DNA from: Tessaracoccus rhinocerotis
Lineage (GTDB): Bacteria > Actinomycetota > Actinomycetes > Propionibacteriales > Propionibacteriaceae
Assembly (NCBI RefSeq): GCF_007197885.1
Contig: NZ_VKKG01000001.1
Location: 642,334-706,333, forward strand
Reading direction: 5' to 3'
DNA length: 64,000 nt
Shown here: in pieces, positions 26,870 to 39,351 of the stretch
How the letters are laid out: each line of letters begins with the position of its first letter
Position numbering within the stretch: position 1 is the first letter of the stretch
Translations under genes and position numbers: made by a program
The notes under the pieces: generated by a model
What the model saw: the letters and a program-made list of their open reading frames with translations, nothing else
What the model was told of the DNA's origin: nothing
Databases searched by the model: none

Positions 26870-28842
26870 GACCCGACTGGAGAACCCCGCTGTCGGCGGT
26901 GGTCGTCCTCGTGCTCGGCCTGGCCCTGCTCCCCTCGGCGGCGGGTGCGCGGTCCCAGGACGGGGACCTGGCCGGCTCCGGCCACCCGATGCCCACCCGC
27001 TCCCACCCCGAGCACTGGTACGGCGCCAAGAAGCTGGGCGAGGTGACCGCCTACTGCATCGACCTGAACTCCGGCCCGCCGCGGGAGGCGAGCGCCTGGA
27101 CCGAGTACACCAACTACACGCTCCACCGCCAGACCGGCTGGGGCGGCCCCCGGGGGGAGCACGGCAACGGAACCCGCAAGACGCTGGTGGCCGAACTGGC
27201 CGAACTGTCCTGGATCCTGCACGAGACCGGCCCCTCCCCCAGTCCGGACGTCGGCGCAGCGGTGGAGCACGCCGTCCGGCTGCGGACGCTCGACGGCACG
27301 GCGCAGGAGCGGAAGGAGGCGGACCGGTGGTCGGCCGTGTCAGGGGCACATCCCGGCACGGTCACCGAGTTCGAGCGCCTGCAGCGGGAGGCCGACGCCT
27401 TCGCCGGTCCGTACACCCTGGACATCAGGTGGAACCGGCGCCCTTCGTCGTCCAACGCGACCGGCGAGCTGGCCATCAGGGTGCTTGCCGCCTCCGGCGC
27501 GCAGGTGCCCGGGCGACACGTCACCACTCGTGGCAGCGGAGCGCTGGAGGTCACCTCGACCACCCGCAGCACCGGCCCGGAGGGCACGACCCGCGTGTGG
27601 GTGCAACTGCCCGTTCCGTCCGATCGGGCCGTCACCGGCGCCCTCGACGTCGAGGTCTCCGGTCTGCCCGGTCCCCGGCCGCGGCTCTTCGTCCCGAGGG
27701 AGAAGACGATCCAGCGCATGATCGCGGCTCCTGAACCGGTCACGATGTCGTGGCGAGACGAGATCCACCTCGAGCCCGAACCATGGCGCCCCACCGTCAC
27801 AACCCGGACCAGGGACGTCATCGCATCCGCGGGTGGGGCGGCCGTCGACGTGGTCACCGTGGCCGGGGGTAGGCCCGGTCACGGGTTCTCCGGCCAGAGC
27901 ACGCTCCTCGGACCCTTCGGCACGCTCGAGGAGCTCGCGGCGGCATCCCCGGACACCGCACCAAGTGTCGGGGTCGCCACGTTCACCGGAACCTATGACG
28001 ACGAGGGGTCCGCCGAGGTGCACACGAGCGCCCTCGAGTTCCCCGGACCCGGGTACTACTCGTGGCGGGAGCGCTTGGACGAGGCCGAACTGGTGCTGTC
28101 CCCCGAGCCGCCCTCCTGGCCGCAACTGTCGGAGACCAGCGTCGTGCTCGCACCGTCCGTGAGCTCCGAGCTGGTGGTCACGGGCGCCCCACGACTGGGC
28201 GCGACGGTCTCCGACACCCTCCGCGTGGCGGGGTTGCCGGACGGGCGTGAGGTACCGGGTTCGGAGGTACCCCTGCTGGTCCATGCCTCGGGTGAACTCC
28301 TGGGGCCCATGCCCCCGGTCGAGACCGAGGGTGGACAGACCTGCGACGCCGTCGACTGGCGGGGAGCACCGGTCGCGGCGACGTACGAGGACGTAGAGTT
28401 GCCCGGGCCGGTTCTCGAGGGGCTCCTGCGGACGAAGCTGGAGGACCCCGGCTGCTACACCGCGACGGCCCTGCTCAGCGTCAGCCACGCGGGCGGTGTG
28501 GTGGCCGAGGTCATGCATGGGCCCGGACTGGCCAGCCAGAGCGTCCTGGTCCCCGATCCACCCCGGGAGACTCCGCCTCCGGTTGTCCCGACACCTCCGA
28601 CCGGCCCGACCCCACCTGTGGCGACCTCGCCACCACCCACAGCGACCACCCCTCCCGCCGAAGTGCCCCCGCCGGTGCCCACTCCGCCGCCAGTCACAGC
28701 GCCGCCTCCGGAGCCGGAGACCCCGCGCATCAACTCGGGAGCCCCCATCCGGGAGGTGCGCTGGCAGCTGGTGCACGTCGGCCTCGCGATCGGTCTGCTG
28801 GCATTCGCGACGCGGGTCCGAAGGTCGGGGCGCAGGCCGTGA
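26866..28842 (+). CDS. Thioester-domain-like, sortase-anchored surface protein
   Basis: The product is 658 aa with a signal peptide (1-28). [13 protein letters not shown] (58-70, C64) resembles the Cys motif of Cys-Gln thioester adhesin domains. The partner motif, usually Q-A-x-W, reads AAVEHAV (131-137), with Glu where Gln is expected, so the thioester may not form. The middle (about 190-560) is predicted beta-rich and unassigned. A Pro/Thr-rich stalk (about 565-615) leads to RINSG (621-625), a hydrophobic segment (633-648) and a basic tail (RVRRSGRRP). This is a cell-wall sorting signal in form, but with RINSG in place of LPxTG. It overlaps both neighbours (ATGA, GTGA), and the next gene is a sortase, its likely anchoring enzyme. 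Confidence 0.7.
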   Translation: MRPDWRTPLSAVVVLVLGLALLPSAAGARSQDGDLAGSGHPMPTRSHPEHWYGAKKLGEVTAYCIDLNSGPPREASAWTEYTNYTLHRQTGWGGPRGEHGNGTRKTLVAELAELSWILHETGPSPSPDVGAAVEHAVRLRTLDGTAQERKEADRWSAVSGAHPGTVTEFERLQREADAFAGPYTLDIRWNRRPSSSNATGELAIRVLAASGAQVPGRHVTTRGSGALEVTSTTRSTGPEGTTRVWVQLPVPSDRAVTGALDVEVSGLPGPRPRLFVPREKTIQRMIAAPEPVTMSWRDEIHLEPEPWRPTVTTRTRDVIASAGGAAVDVVTVAGGRPGHGFSGQSTLLGPFGTLEELAAASPDTAPSVGVATFTGTYDDEGSAEVHTSALEFPGPGYYSWRERLDEAELVLSPEPPSWPQLSETSVVLAPSVSSELVVTGAPRLGATVSDTLRVAGLPDGREVPGSEVPLLVHASGELLGPMPPVETEGGQTCDAVDWRGAPVAATYEDVELPGPVLEGLLRTKLEDPGCYTATALLSVSHAGGVVAEVMHGPGLASQSVLVPDPPRETPPPVVPTPPTGPTPPVATSPPPTATTPPAEVPPPVPTPPPVTAPPPEPETPRINSGAPIREVRWQLVHVGLAIGLLAFATRVRRSGRRP

Positions 28843-29552
28843 CCGCACCTCGGAGGGCGGCACCGCCGGTGGGGCGTTCCCCGTCAACCCGGCTGCTCGA
28901 CTGGTGCCGGACGGCGTGGCAGCCCGCCGCCCTGGCCGCGGCAGCGTGCCTCGTGGTGGCCGGACTCTGGCCCGGGCCAAGTCAGCCACCGGCGCCCGCT
29001 CCCGAGGCCCCCGGCGCACAGGTCACGGCACCGGTCCGCCCCTCGGCCGGGAAGCCCGAGGAGACGACATCCGCCCCGGGCGACGGGACGACCCCGGCTC
29101 CGACCGCGACGGTGGCCCCTGCCACCCCCTCGCCCCGGCTGATGGTGGCCTCGTTGGGGATCTCCGCACCGGTGCGGGAGGTGGGCGTCGTGGGCCAGGA
29201 GCTGGAGGTCCCCGAGGATCCGGGTGAGGTCGGCATCTGGCGCGACGGTGCCCGGCCCGGCGATGACGCGGGGACCGTCCTGGTGACCGGCCACGTGAGC
29301 TGGGACGGGCGGCGTGGAGCGCTGTGGTCGTTGGCCGCCGCAGGCCCCGGAGACATCATCGACCTGCTCACCCCTGACGGGGACGCCTCCCGGTGGCGCG
29401 TGGTCTCGATCGACCGGCTGCCCCGGGACGCCGACCACCCGGAACTGTTCACCACCGACGGGCAGCATCGCCTGGTGGTCGTGACGTGTGGCGGCCCGGT
29501 GGTCGACGGCCACTACCGCGACCTGGTGCAGGTGGTCGCCGTCCGGAAATGA
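28839..29552 (+). CDS. Class F-type sortase
   Basis: The product is 237 aa. A membrane segment (about 29-45) and a Pro/Thr-rich linker precede the catalytic beta-barrel. Catalytic residues are H152 (VTGHVSW), C217 (VVVTCGG) and R227 (GHYRDLV). Spacing and the compact core fit class F (or closely related class E) sortases of actinobacteria. It starts with GTG within the stop of the surface-protein gene, strongly suggesting a dedicated enzyme-substrate pair. A strong hairpin ends the operon. Confidence 0.85.
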   Translation: MTAPRRAAPPVGRSPSTRLLDWCRTAWQPAALAAAACLVVAGLWPGPSQPPAPAPEAPGAQVTAPVRPSAGKPEETTSAPGDGTTPAPTATVAPATPSPRLMVASLGISAPVREVGVVGQELEVPEDPGEVGIWRDGARPGDDAGTVLVTGHVSWDGRRGALWSLAAAGPGDIIDLLTPDGDASRWRVVSIDRLPRDADHPELFTTDGQHRLVVVTCGGPVVDGHYRDLVQVVAVRK

Positions 29553-29554
29553 CG

Positions 29555-29586
29555 AGAGGGCCCCGGGATCCATCCCGGGGCCCTCT
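29555..29586 (+). terminator. Bidirectional terminator between sortase gene and rpsQ
   Basis: A perfect 14-bp stem (29555-29568 with 29573-29586, loop TCCA) starts 3 nt after the sortase stop and lies 20 nt from the rpsQ stop on the other strand. It insulates the inserted operon from the ribosomal cluster and ends the S10-rpsQ transcript. Confidence 0.85.
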
Positions 29587-29606
29587 GCGTCGGTTCTACG
29601 AGTGCG

Positions 29607-29903
29607 TCACTTGGCGCGCTCGGTGACCTCGACCAGACGCCAACGCTTGGTGGCGGACAGCGGACGGGTCTCCATGACGCGGACACGGTCGCCGATGCCG
29701 GCGCTGTTCTCCTCGTCGTGGGCCTTCAGCCGCGTGGTCTTGGTCATGACCTTGCCGTAGAGCGGGTGCTTGACGCGGTCCTCGACGGCGACGACGATGG
29801 TCTTGTCCATCTTGTCGCTGACGACGATGCCCGCGAGCACCTTGCGGCGGCCACGCTCGGTGGTCTCGGCCGTGGTGGCCTCGGTGGTGGATTCTTCACT
29901 CAT
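29607..29903 (-). CDS. rpsQ: 30S ribosomal protein S17
   Basis: The product is 98 aa. S17 is an early-assembly OB-fold protein. It has a Thr/Glu-rich N-terminal extension ([18 protein letters not shown]) before the canonical [19 protein letters not shown]. It is the last gene of the S10-rpsQ transcript; the next gene in most bacteria, rplN, lies 4 kb away across the inserted operon. Confidence 0.98.
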   Translation of the reverse strand: MSEESTTEATTAETTERGRRKVLAGIVVSDKMDKTIVVAVEDRVKHPLYGKVMTKTTRLKAHDEENSAGIGDRVRVMETRPLSATKRWRLVEVTERAK

Positions 29904-29905
29904 GG

Positions 29906-30139
29906 TTACTTCTCCTCAACAGCCGGCTCGTCGACAATGCCGAGGTTGCGCTCCTGCAGCACGGTGTAGATGCGTGCGATGTCCTTGCGGACCTCGCGGA
30001 GACGTCCGTGCGACTCCAGCTGGCCGGTGGCAGCCTGGAATCGGAGACCGAACAGTTCTTCCTTGAGCTCCACGACCTTGCCGTTGAGCTGGTCACGCGA
30101 CAGGCCACGCAGATCGTGGGCAGTCAATGACTTGGGCAT
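29906..30139 (-). CDS. rpmC: 50S ribosomal protein L29
   Basis: The product is 77 aa, a two-helix protein at the exit tunnel that helps form the docking site for trigger factor and [22 protein letters not shown] is the family signature. It is packed against rplP (1-base overlap) and rpsQ (2-nt gap). Confidence 0.98.
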   Translation of the reverse strand: MPKSLTAHDLRGLSRDQLNGKVVELKEELFGLRFQAATGQLESHGRLREVRKDIARIYTVLQERNLGIVDEPAVEEK

Positions 30140-30558
30140 CAGATGTCACCTGCTTCGCGCTTGATGAAGCGTGCCTTGAAGGGCAGCTTGTGGATGGCCA
30201 GGCGCAGCGCCTCGCGGGCGACGTCCTCGGGGACGCCGGACAGCTCGAACAGCACGCGGCCGGGCTTGATGTTGGCGACCCACCACTCGGGCGAGCCCTT
30301 GCCGGAACCCATGCGGGTTTCGGCGGGCTTCTTCGTGAGGGGGCGGTCCGGGTACACGTTGATCCAGACCTTGCCGCCACGCTTCATGTGGCGGGTCATG
30401 GCGATACGAGCGGACTCGATCTGACGGTTCGTCAGGTACGAGGACTCGAGCGCCTGGATTCCGAAGTCACCGAAGGTCAGCTTGGTGCCGCCCTTGGCCA
30501 TCCCGTTGCGCTTGGGGTGGTGCTGCTTGCGGAACTTAACTCGACGAGGAATCAGCAT
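30139..30558 (-). CDS. rplP: 50S ribosomal protein L16
   Basis: The product is 139 aa. L16 organises the A-site tRNA-binding region of the 50S. The start [18 protein letters not shown] and [18 protein letters not shown] are typical. The gene lies 2 nt after rpsC. Confidence 0.98.
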   Translation of the reverse strand: MLIPRRVKFRKQHHPKRNGMAKGGTKLTFGDFGIQALESSYLTNRQIESARIAMTRHMKRGGKVWINVYPDRPLTKKPAETRMGSGKGSPEWWVANIKPGRVLFELSGVPEDVAREALRLAIHKLPFKARFIKREAGDI

Positions 30559-30560
30559 GC

Positions 30561-31376
30561 TCAGGCTCCTGCGTTCTCGCTGGCGGGTGCAGCCTCGGCC
30601 GGGGCCTGGGCTGCATCGGCGCGACGGCGACCGCCGCGCTCAGGACGGTCACCGCGGCCCTCGCCGCGGCCGGGGCGACGGCCGGGGCGTCCGCCACGGC
30701 CACCGGGGGCTGCGTTGCGGGCTGCCTTCTGGGCAGCGCGCTCGGCGCGGGTACCGGTGACGTCACCCTTGTAGATCCAGACCTTCACGCCGATCCGGCC
30801 GAAGGTCGTGCGGGCCTCGTAGAAGCCGTAGTCGATGTCGGCGCGGAGGGTGTGCAGCGGGACACGGCCCTCGCGGTAGCCCTCGGAGCGCGACATCTCG
30901 GCGCCACCGAGACGACCGGAGCACTTGATGCGGATGCCCTGGGCACCTGCACGCATGGCGGTCTGCTGCGCCTTGCGCATCGCACGGCGGAACGCCACAC
31001 GGGCGCCCAGCTGCTCGGCGACGCCCTGTGCGACCAGCTGCGCATCGATCTCGGGGTTCTTGACCTCGAGGATGTTCAGCTGAACCTGCTTGCCGGTCAT
31101 CTTCTCAAGTGCACCGCGGACACGCTCCGCCTCGGCGCCGTTGCGGCCGATGACGATGCCCGGACGCGCGGCGTGCAGGAAGAGGGTCACACGCTCGGAA
31201 CGACGCTCGATCTCGATCGAGGAGATGCCGGCGCGCTCGAGGTTCTTCGTGAGGTACTCACGAATCTTGATGTCCTCTTCCACGTACTCGGCGTACTTCT
31301 TCTCCGAGTACCAACGCGTGGTGTGGTCGGTGGTGATGCCGAGACGGAAACCGTTCGGGTTGATCTTCTGGCCCAT
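30561..31376 (-). CDS. rpsC: 30S ribosomal protein S3 with Arg/Gly-rich tail
   Basis: The product is 271 aa. The KH domain and C-terminal S3 domain are present ([20 protein letters not shown] at the start; [20 protein letters not shown]). S3 forms part of the mRNA entry helicase. About 55 extra residues at the C-terminus are rich in Arg, Gly and Ala, a disordered tail found in many actinobacterial S3 proteins. Confidence 0.98.
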   Translation of the reverse strand: MGQKINPNGFRLGITTDHTTRWYSEKKYAEYVEEDIKIREYLTKNLERAGISSIEIERRSERVTLFLHAARPGIVIGRNGAEAERVRGALEKMTGKQVQLNILEVKNPEIDAQLVAQGVAEQLGARVAFRRAMRKAQQTAMRAGAQGIRIKCSGRLGGAEMSRSEGYREGRVPLHTLRADIDYGFYEARTTFGRIGVKVWIYKGDVTGTRAERAAQKAARNAAPGGRGGRPGRRPGRGEGRGDRPERGGRRRADAAQAPAEAAPASENAGA

Positions 31377-31379
31377 AAC

Positions 31380-31781
31380 TCAGGCTCCCTTCGTCTCACG
31401 GGGCTCGACAACCACAGTGATGTGTGAACCGCGCTTGAGGATGCGGCTCGCGGACCCCTTGGCTCGGGGACGGATACGTCGGAGGGTGACGCCCTCGTCG
31501 ACGAACGCCTGGGAGATGTACAGCTCCTCAGTGCGCAGGTCCTCTGCGCTCTCGGCGTTGGCGACGGCGGATGCGACCACCTTGTAGACCGGCTCGGAAG
31601 CGGCCTGCGGCGCGAACTTCAGCGCGGTGAGCGCCTCTGCGACGTCCATACCGCGGACCAGGTCGATGACACGGCGCACCTTGGTGGGGCTCATCCGGAC
31701 GTGCTTCGCGACGGCGAAGGATCCGGGACGATCACCCAGCAGGATGTCGCGACGACGGCTGTTGCCGTTTTCGTTGCTCAT
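31380..31781 (-). CDS. rplV: 50S ribosomal protein L22
   Basis: The product is 133 aa. L22 reaches into the exit tunnel with an extended hairpin (residues about 90-112, including [20 protein letters not shown]), where macrolide-related changes arise in other species. The hairpin is intact. It is 3 nt from rpsC and 28 nt from rpsS. Confidence 0.98.
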   Translation of the reverse strand: MSNENGNSRRRDILLGDRPGSFAVAKHVRMSPTKVRRVIDLVRGMDVAEALTALKFAPQAASEPVYKVVASAVANAESAEDLRTEELYISQAFVDEGVTLRRIRPRAKGSASRILKRGSHITVVVEPRETKGA

Positions 31782-31809
31782 TGTGAAATCAATTCCTTCT
31801 CTGCCGGCC

Positions 31810-32091
31810 TCAGCGGCGGCGGGCCTTCTTGTCGTCCTTCACGTGCCCCTTGAAGGTACGCGTGGGGGCGAACTCGCCCAGCTTGTGGCCGATCATCGCC
31901 TCGGTGACGAACACCGGGATGTGCTTGCGACCGTCATGCACGGCAATGGTGTGACCCAGCATGTCCGGAACGATCATCGAACGGCGCGACCAGGTCTTGA
32001 TCACGTTCTTGGTGCCCTTTTCGTTCTGGACGTCTACCTTCTTCTGAAGGTGGTCGTCAACGAAGGGGCCCTTCTTAAGGCTGCGTGGCAT
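31810..32091 (-). CDS. rpsS: 30S ribosomal protein S19
   Basis: The product is 93 aa. S19 partners S13 at the 30S head. [18 protein letters not shown] and [16 protein letters not shown] are signature segments. It follows rplB by 18 nt. Confidence 0.98.
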   Translation of the reverse strand: MPRSLKKGPFVDDHLQKKVDVQNEKGTKNVIKTWSRRSMIVPDMLGHTIAVHDGRKHIPVFVTEAMIGHKLGEFAPTRTFKGHVKDDKKARRR

Positions 32092-32109
32092 ATTTCCTCA
32101 GGCTCCCTA

Positions 32110-32946
32110 TCAGCGCTTCTTGCCGGTCTTGCGGCGACGGACGATCAGACGGCTGCTCGCCTTGTTCTTGTCACGGGTGCGGCCTTCCTTCTTGCCCCAG
32201 GGGGACACAGGATGACGGCCACCGGAGGTGCGACCCTCGCCACCACCATGGGGGTGGTCGATCGGGTTCATGACCACGCCGCGGACGGTCGGGCGGACGC
32301 CCTTCCAACGCTTGCGGCCGGCCTTGCCCCAGTTGATGTTCGACTGCTCGGCGTTGCCCACCGTTCCGATGGTGGCGCGGCAGCGGACGTCCACCATGCG
32401 CATCTCGCCCGAGGGCATGCGCAGGGTGGCGTACTTGCCCTCGCGGGCGACCAGCTGGATGGAGGCACCGGCCGAGCGGCCGAGCTTGGCTCCACCGCCG
32501 GGGCGGAGCTCCACAGCGTGGACGGTGGTGCCGACGGGGATCTGACGCAGTTCCAGGTTGTTGCCCGGCTTGATGTCAGCACCCTGACCGGCAGCGATGA
32601 TCGTGCCCTGGGTCAGGCCGTTCGGCGCGATGATGTAGCGCTTCTCGCCGTCCACGTAGTGGAGCAGGGCGATACGGGCGGTACGGTTCGGGTCGTACTC
32701 GATGTGAGCGACCTTGGCCGGGACCCCGTCCTTGTCGTAGCGCTTGAAATCGATGATTCGGTAAGCCTGCTTGTGCCCACCGCCGATGTGGCGGGTGGTG
32801 ATGCGGCCGGTGTTGTTGCGACCACCGGTCTTCGGCTTGGGAGCGAGCAGCGACTTCTCAGGAGTCGAGCGGGTGAGCTCGACGAAGTCGGACACGCTGG
32901 AGCCGCGACGACCTGGCGTGGTCGGCTTGTACTTGCGGATAGCCAT
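32110..32946 (-). CDS. rplB: 50S ribosomal protein L2
   Basis: The product is 278 aa. L2 is needed for subunit association and peptidyl-transferase assembly. The conserved loop near the active centre ([18 protein letters not shown], then RHP) is intact. It lies 39 nt after rplW. Confidence 0.98.
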   Translation of the reverse strand: MAIRKYKPTTPGRRGSSVSDFVELTRSTPEKSLLAPKPKTGGRNNTGRITTRHIGGGHKQAYRIIDFKRYDKDGVPAKVAHIEYDPNRTARIALLHYVDGEKRYIIAPNGLTQGTIIAAGQGADIKPGNNLELRQIPVGTTVHAVELRPGGGAKLGRSAGASIQLVAREGKYATLRMPSGEMRMVDVRCRATIGTVGNAEQSNINWGKAGRKRWKGVRPTVRGVVMNPIDHPHGGGEGRTSGGRHPVSPWGKKEGRTRDKNKASSRLIVRRRKTGKKR

Positions 32947-32985
32947 GAGGAATCAGTCCTTGTCTTGTCTTCTTCGCACTCGGGC

Positions 32986-33294
32986 TCAGGAGCCCGAGCC
33001 CCCGAAGATGTCGATGGATTCGCCCTCGGCGACGGTCACGATGGCGCGCTTGGTGTCGGCCTTCTTGCCGACTCCGAAACGCGTACGGCGACGCTTGCCT
33101 TCGCGGTTGAGCGTGTTGACGGAGGTGACCTTGACGTCGAAGATGGCCTCGATGGCGATCTTGATCTCGGTCTTGTTGGCGTCCGGGGCGACGATGAAGG
33201 TGTACTTGCCCTCGTCGAGCAGGTTGTAGCTCTTCTCGCTCACGACCGGGCGCAGGATGATGTCGCGGTGGTCACGGATCTTGAGGTCGGTCAC
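32986..33294 (-). CDS. rplW: 50S ribosomal protein L23
   Basis: The product is 102 aa, the main docking site at the exit tunnel for trigger factor. [20 protein letters not shown] and the loop [15 protein letters not shown] are characteristic. The GTG start at 33294 overlaps the rplD stop (GTGA) and is preferred over an upstream in-frame start. Confidence 0.97.
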   Translation of the reverse strand: MTDLKIRDHRDIILRPVVSEKSYNLLDEGKYTFIVAPDANKTEIKIAIEAIFDVKVTSVNTLNREGKRRRTRFGVGKKADTKRAIVTVAEGESIDIFGGSGS

Positions 33295-33995
33295 TTCTTG
33301 TTCTCCTTGCCATCGGCCTGGTCGGCCTCGGACTCGGTGGCCTCGGCCTCGACGGCCTCGGAACCGGCGGGGTTCACGAACGCTGCGAGCGCGGCGGAGG
33401 TGAACACGATGTTGTCGGCCGCGAGCACGTCGTAGGTGTTCAACTGGTCGACCGCGAGCACGTGGACGGTGTCCACGTTGCGCAGCGACAACCATGCGAC
33501 GTCCTCGAAGCGGTCGAGCACGACGAGCACCTTGGAGAGCTCACCCAGCGCGGCGAGCGTGTTCAGCGCTGCCTTGGTGCTGGGGACGTCACCCGAGACG
33601 AGCTCGGAGACGACGTGGACCTGACCGTCGCGGGCCCGGTCGGACAGGGCGCCACGCAGGGCGGCGGCCACCATCTTCTTGGGGGTGCGCTGGGCGTAGT
33701 CGCGCGGCTGCGGACCGTGGACCGTGCCACCGCCGACCCAGATCGGGGAACGACGCGAGCCGTGACGGGCGCGGCCGGTGCCCTTCTGGCGCCAGGGCTT
33801 GATGCCACCGCCGCGAACCTCGCCGCGGGTCTTGGTGGAGTGGGTTCCCTGACGGGCGGCAGCGAGCTGCGCCACGACCACCTGGTGGATCAGGGGAATG
33901 TTGGTCTGGACGTCGAACAGGTCACCGGGGAGGTCGACCTTGCCGGCCTTCTTGCCCTTCGCGTCGATGACGTCAACGGTGCGTGCTTCGCTCAT
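33291..33995 (-). CDS. rplD: 50S ribosomal protein L4
   Basis: The product is 234 aa. L4 extends a loop into the exit tunnel ([20 protein letters not shown] region) and in gamma-proteobacteria controls the S10 operon through its leader. The C-terminal 25 residues are acidic ([18 protein letters not shown]), an addition relative to E. coli. Its ATG overlaps the rplC stop. Confidence 0.98.
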   Translation of the reverse strand: MSEARTVDVIDAKGKKAGKVDLPGDLFDVQTNIPLIHQVVVAQLAAARQGTHSTKTRGEVRGGGIKPWRQKGTGRARHGSRRSPIWVGGGTVHGPQPRDYAQRTPKKMVAAALRGALSDRARDGQVHVVSELVSGDVPSTKAALNTLAALGELSKVLVVLDRFEDVAWLSLRNVDTVHVLAVDQLNTYDVLAADNIVFTSAALAAFVNPAGSEAVEAEATESEADQADGKENKK

Positions 33996-34654
33996 GCTGC
34001 ATCACCCTTCTTGGCTGCGGTGCGCACGACGACGAGCGAGCCCTTGTTGCCGGGGACCGCTCCGCGGACCAGCAGCAGCCCGCGCTCAACGTCGACGGCG
34101 TGGATCTTGAGGTTCTGGACCGTCACCTTGTCGTTGCCCATGCGGCCAGCCATGCGGAGGCCCTTGAACACGCGGCCGGGGGTGGAGGCGCCACCGATCG
34201 AGCCGGGCGAGCGGTGCTTGCGGTGCACACCGTGCGAGGCGCGCAGACCGTGGAAGCCGTGGCGCTTCATGACGCCGGCGGTGCCCTTGCCCTTGGAGGT
34301 GCCGGTCACGTCGACGACCTCGCCATCGGCGAACACGTCGGCGGTCAGCTCCTGGCCCAGGGTGTACTCGGACGCACCGGAGGTGCGGATCTCGAGCAGG
34401 TGCTTGCGCGGGGTCACGTCCGCCTTGGCGAACTGGCCGGCGTCAGGCTTGGTGAGCTGCTTGGCCTTGACGGCGCCGAAGCCGAGCTGGACGGCGCTGT
34501 AGCCGTCGGTCTCAGGCGTGCGGATCTGCGTCACGACGCAGGGACCGGCCTGGATCACGGTGACCGGGACGACCTTGTTGTCGGCATCCCAAAGCTGGGT
34601 CATGCCGAGCTTGGTGCCCAGGATGCCCTTCACGTTTCGTTCAGTAGTGCTCAT
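33992..34654 (-). CDS. rplC: 50S ribosomal protein L3
   Basis: The product is 220 aa. L3 has an extension close to the peptidyl-transferase centre ([17 protein letters not shown]). I start it at ATG 34654 ([20 protein letters not shown]), which has GAGG 5-6 nt upstream. A GTG at 34666 overlapping the rpsJ stop is a possible alternative that adds four residues. Confidence 0.96.
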   Translation of the reverse strand: MSTTERNVKGILGTKLGMTQLWDADNKVVPVTVIQAGPCVVTQIRTPETDGYSAVQLGFGAVKAKQLTKPDAGQFAKADVTPRKHLLEIRTSGASEYTLGQELTADVFADGEVVDVTGTSKGKGTAGVMKRHGFHGLRASHGVHRKHRSPGSIGGASTPGRVFKGLRMAGRMGNDKVTVQNLKIHAVDVERGLLLVRGAVPGNKGSLVVVRTAAKKGDAA

Positions 34655-34662
34655 CTCGGACC

Positions 34663-34974
34663 TCACGGAAGCTTGATCTCAATGTCGACTCCAGCCGGGA
34701 GGTCGAGTCGCATCAGCGAGTCGACGGTCTTCGGCGTGGGGTCGAGGATGTCAATCAGCCGCTTGTGCGTACGCATCTCGAAGTGCTCGCGGCTGTCCTT
34801 GTACTTGTGGGGCGAACGGATGACGCAGTACACGTTCTTCTCCGTCGGCAGCGGCACGGGGCCAGCGACCTTTGCACCCGTGCGAGTCACGGTGTCGACG
34901 ATTTTCCGCGCGCTGGAGTCGATGACCTCATGGTCATACGCCCGCAGCCTGATGCGGATTTTTTGTCCCGCCAC
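34663..34974 (-). CDS. rpsJ: 30S ribosomal protein S10 / NusE
   Basis: The product is 103 aa. S10 works in the 30S head and, as NusE, links ribosomes and NusG to RNA polymerase. [20 protein letters not shown] at the start is standard. It is the first gene of the S10 operon, with a leader of about 345 nt if transcription starts from the promoter at 35,326. Confidence 0.98.
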   Translation of the reverse strand: MAGQKIRIRLRAYDHEVIDSSARKIVDTVTRTGAKVAGPVPLPTEKNVYCVIRSPHKYKDSREHFEMRTHKRLIDILDPTPKTVDSLMRLDLPAGVDIEIKLP

Positions 34975-35386
34975 AGTTGGTTCCTTCTACTCGTCCCTGG
35001 TGAAAGTTCTTCGAACTATCGGGGGTGATTCCCCTTGTCGCCCCGACCCCCGAGGTCGGGAGTGTCGCACTGTCAGCCACAGCTTGGGACAGCCTCCGAG
35101 ATCCCTCTCGAAGGACACGTCCCGCCCGTTGGCAATCTGTCCGACCTCGAACACGAGGGGCGGCCGGCCGGCGCGAACCCGGCCCTGACGGACCCGTTCG
35201 ACAACACGGTGAAGCCTGCCCCCGCTCGCGGAGCAACCTAGTTATTCTTGCACGCCACGCGCCCTGCACAAAATCATCGTCGTGCGGGGCCGCGAGACAC
35301 TGGGAGACGATCTCCCGGCCGTACGAGTGTAGTCACCGCTCCCGTAGAGGTCCAATCGGCACTGCAATCCGGCCGACCCGGCACTC
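34975..35386 (-). promoter_or_regulatory. S10 operon leader region
   Basis: These 412 bases contain no gene. They hold the main S10 promoter (35326-35355), a second possible start region on the minus strand near 35,240-35,270 (TTGTGC ... AAGAAT), and several hairpins nearer the gene, such as CCCGACC (35042-35048) with GGTCGGG (35054-35060). A leader this long is compatible with regulation by a ribosomal protein, but the sequence alone does not show which. Confidence 0.55.
35326..35355 (-). promoter_or_regulatory. S10 operon promoter
   Basis: On the minus strand TTGGAC (35355-35350), an 18-nt spacer, TACACT (35331-35326). Confidence 0.65.
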
Positions 35387-36238
35387 CTACTGGGCGACGA
35401 TGCCCCCGAGGAGCTCTTCGACGGCGGCTTCGGTCCCGGGATGGCCCTGCGGGTGGAAGCCGATCACCCCGGCGAGGCTGCCCTCCTGCCCGGAGTCCAG
35501 CGCGAGGACGCGGATGGTGGTGGCCCCGTACTCCCCCTCCTCGGGGTAGGCCATCGTCATCGACCAGCCTGGCATCCCGTCCACCGTGACCGCACCGGAC
35601 TCGCTGATCTCCATCTGCTCGCCAGTGTTGAAGGGCCCGTGGGACAGCAGGCACTCGACCATCGCCTCGGCCGCCTGCCGCGGCTCCCCGAAGCCGCTGC
35701 CGGCCTCCAGCCGTCCGACGACGATGCCCGCTGCCCACTGCTCGCCGCGCGGCTCGATGTCAACGGTCCCCCAAGCGTGCAGGTCGTGCAGCCACGTCCA
35801 CTGCGAGCTGTCGAACCGGAAGCCCCACTCGTCGTGGACGCCGAACGGCACCACGATCCCCGCCACGCGCAGCTCCGGCCCGCTGTCGAAGTTCGACGAC
35901 GAGGCGGCCACACAGTCCAACTCCCCCACCTGCGTCGGCTCCTGTACCGGTGTCGTGGCCTGCGGCGACGTGCCCTCGCTCGACGTGGCGGTCGGCGCGG
36001 GCGCGGGATCGCCGTCGGAGAAGAGGAGTGGCCCGAGCTGCCAGACCCCGAGCCCGACCAGCACTGCCGAGACCAGGACCACCACTGCCGGCACGAGCCA
36101 GGCGGGCCTGCGCGGGCCGTCGGGTTCAGATCCGGGCGTCGGAGCCCCCGGCGCGGGTGCCCAGCGGTTGCCGTCCCAGTAACGGGCCTGCCCGGCCGGC
36201 CCCTCGGGATCCTGGTACCAGCCGGGCTGTGCGCTCAT
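35387..36238 (-). CDS. DUF2510 membrane protein with extracellular domain
   Basis: The product is 283 aa. The N-terminal DUF2510 motif is clear (GWYQDPEG near residue 6, then RYWDGNRWAP). It is followed by a Pro-rich stretch, one membrane helix (about 46-72, AWLVPAVVVLVSAVLVGLG), a Pro/Thr/Ser linker and an extracellular domain of about 180 residues with two cysteines (LDCVAAS, MVECLLSHG). Extracellular domains of such proteins are varied and mostly unassigned. The ATG has TAGGCT 6 nt upstream, overlapping the lacZ stop codon, so it has its own leaderless promoter. Confidence 0.75.
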   Translation of the reverse strand: MSAQPGWYQDPEGPAGQARYWDGNRWAPAPGAPTPGSEPDGPRRPAWLVPAVVVLVSAVLVGLGVWQLGPLLFSDGDPAPAPTATSSEGTSPQATTPVQEPTQVGELDCVAASSSNFDSGPELRVAGIVVPFGVHDEWGFRFDSSQWTWLHDLHAWGTVDIEPRGEQWAAGIVVGRLEAGSGFGEPRQAAEAMVECLLSHGPFNTGEQMEISESGAVTVDGMPGWSMTMAYPEEGEYGATTIRVLALDSGQEGSLAGVIGFHPQGHPGTEAAVEELLGGIVAQ

Positions 36239-36247
36239 GGTTGAAGC

Positions 36248-39292
<3,045 letters not shown>

Positions 39293-39351
39293 TCATCACG
39301 GTGGGCCACTGTCGTCCCGGCCAGCCGAAGAGCAGACGCAGGAGGACGACA

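Noticed and set aside
31627-33435. A 602-codon plus-strand frame across rplV-rpsS-rplB-rplW
   Set aside because: It spans several well-supported ribosomal genes on the other strand and has antisense-like composition.
34975-35386. A tRNA or other stable RNA in the S10 leader gap
   Set aside because: No cloverleaf or T-loop (GTTCRANYC context) could be built; the sequence reads as promoter and leader.
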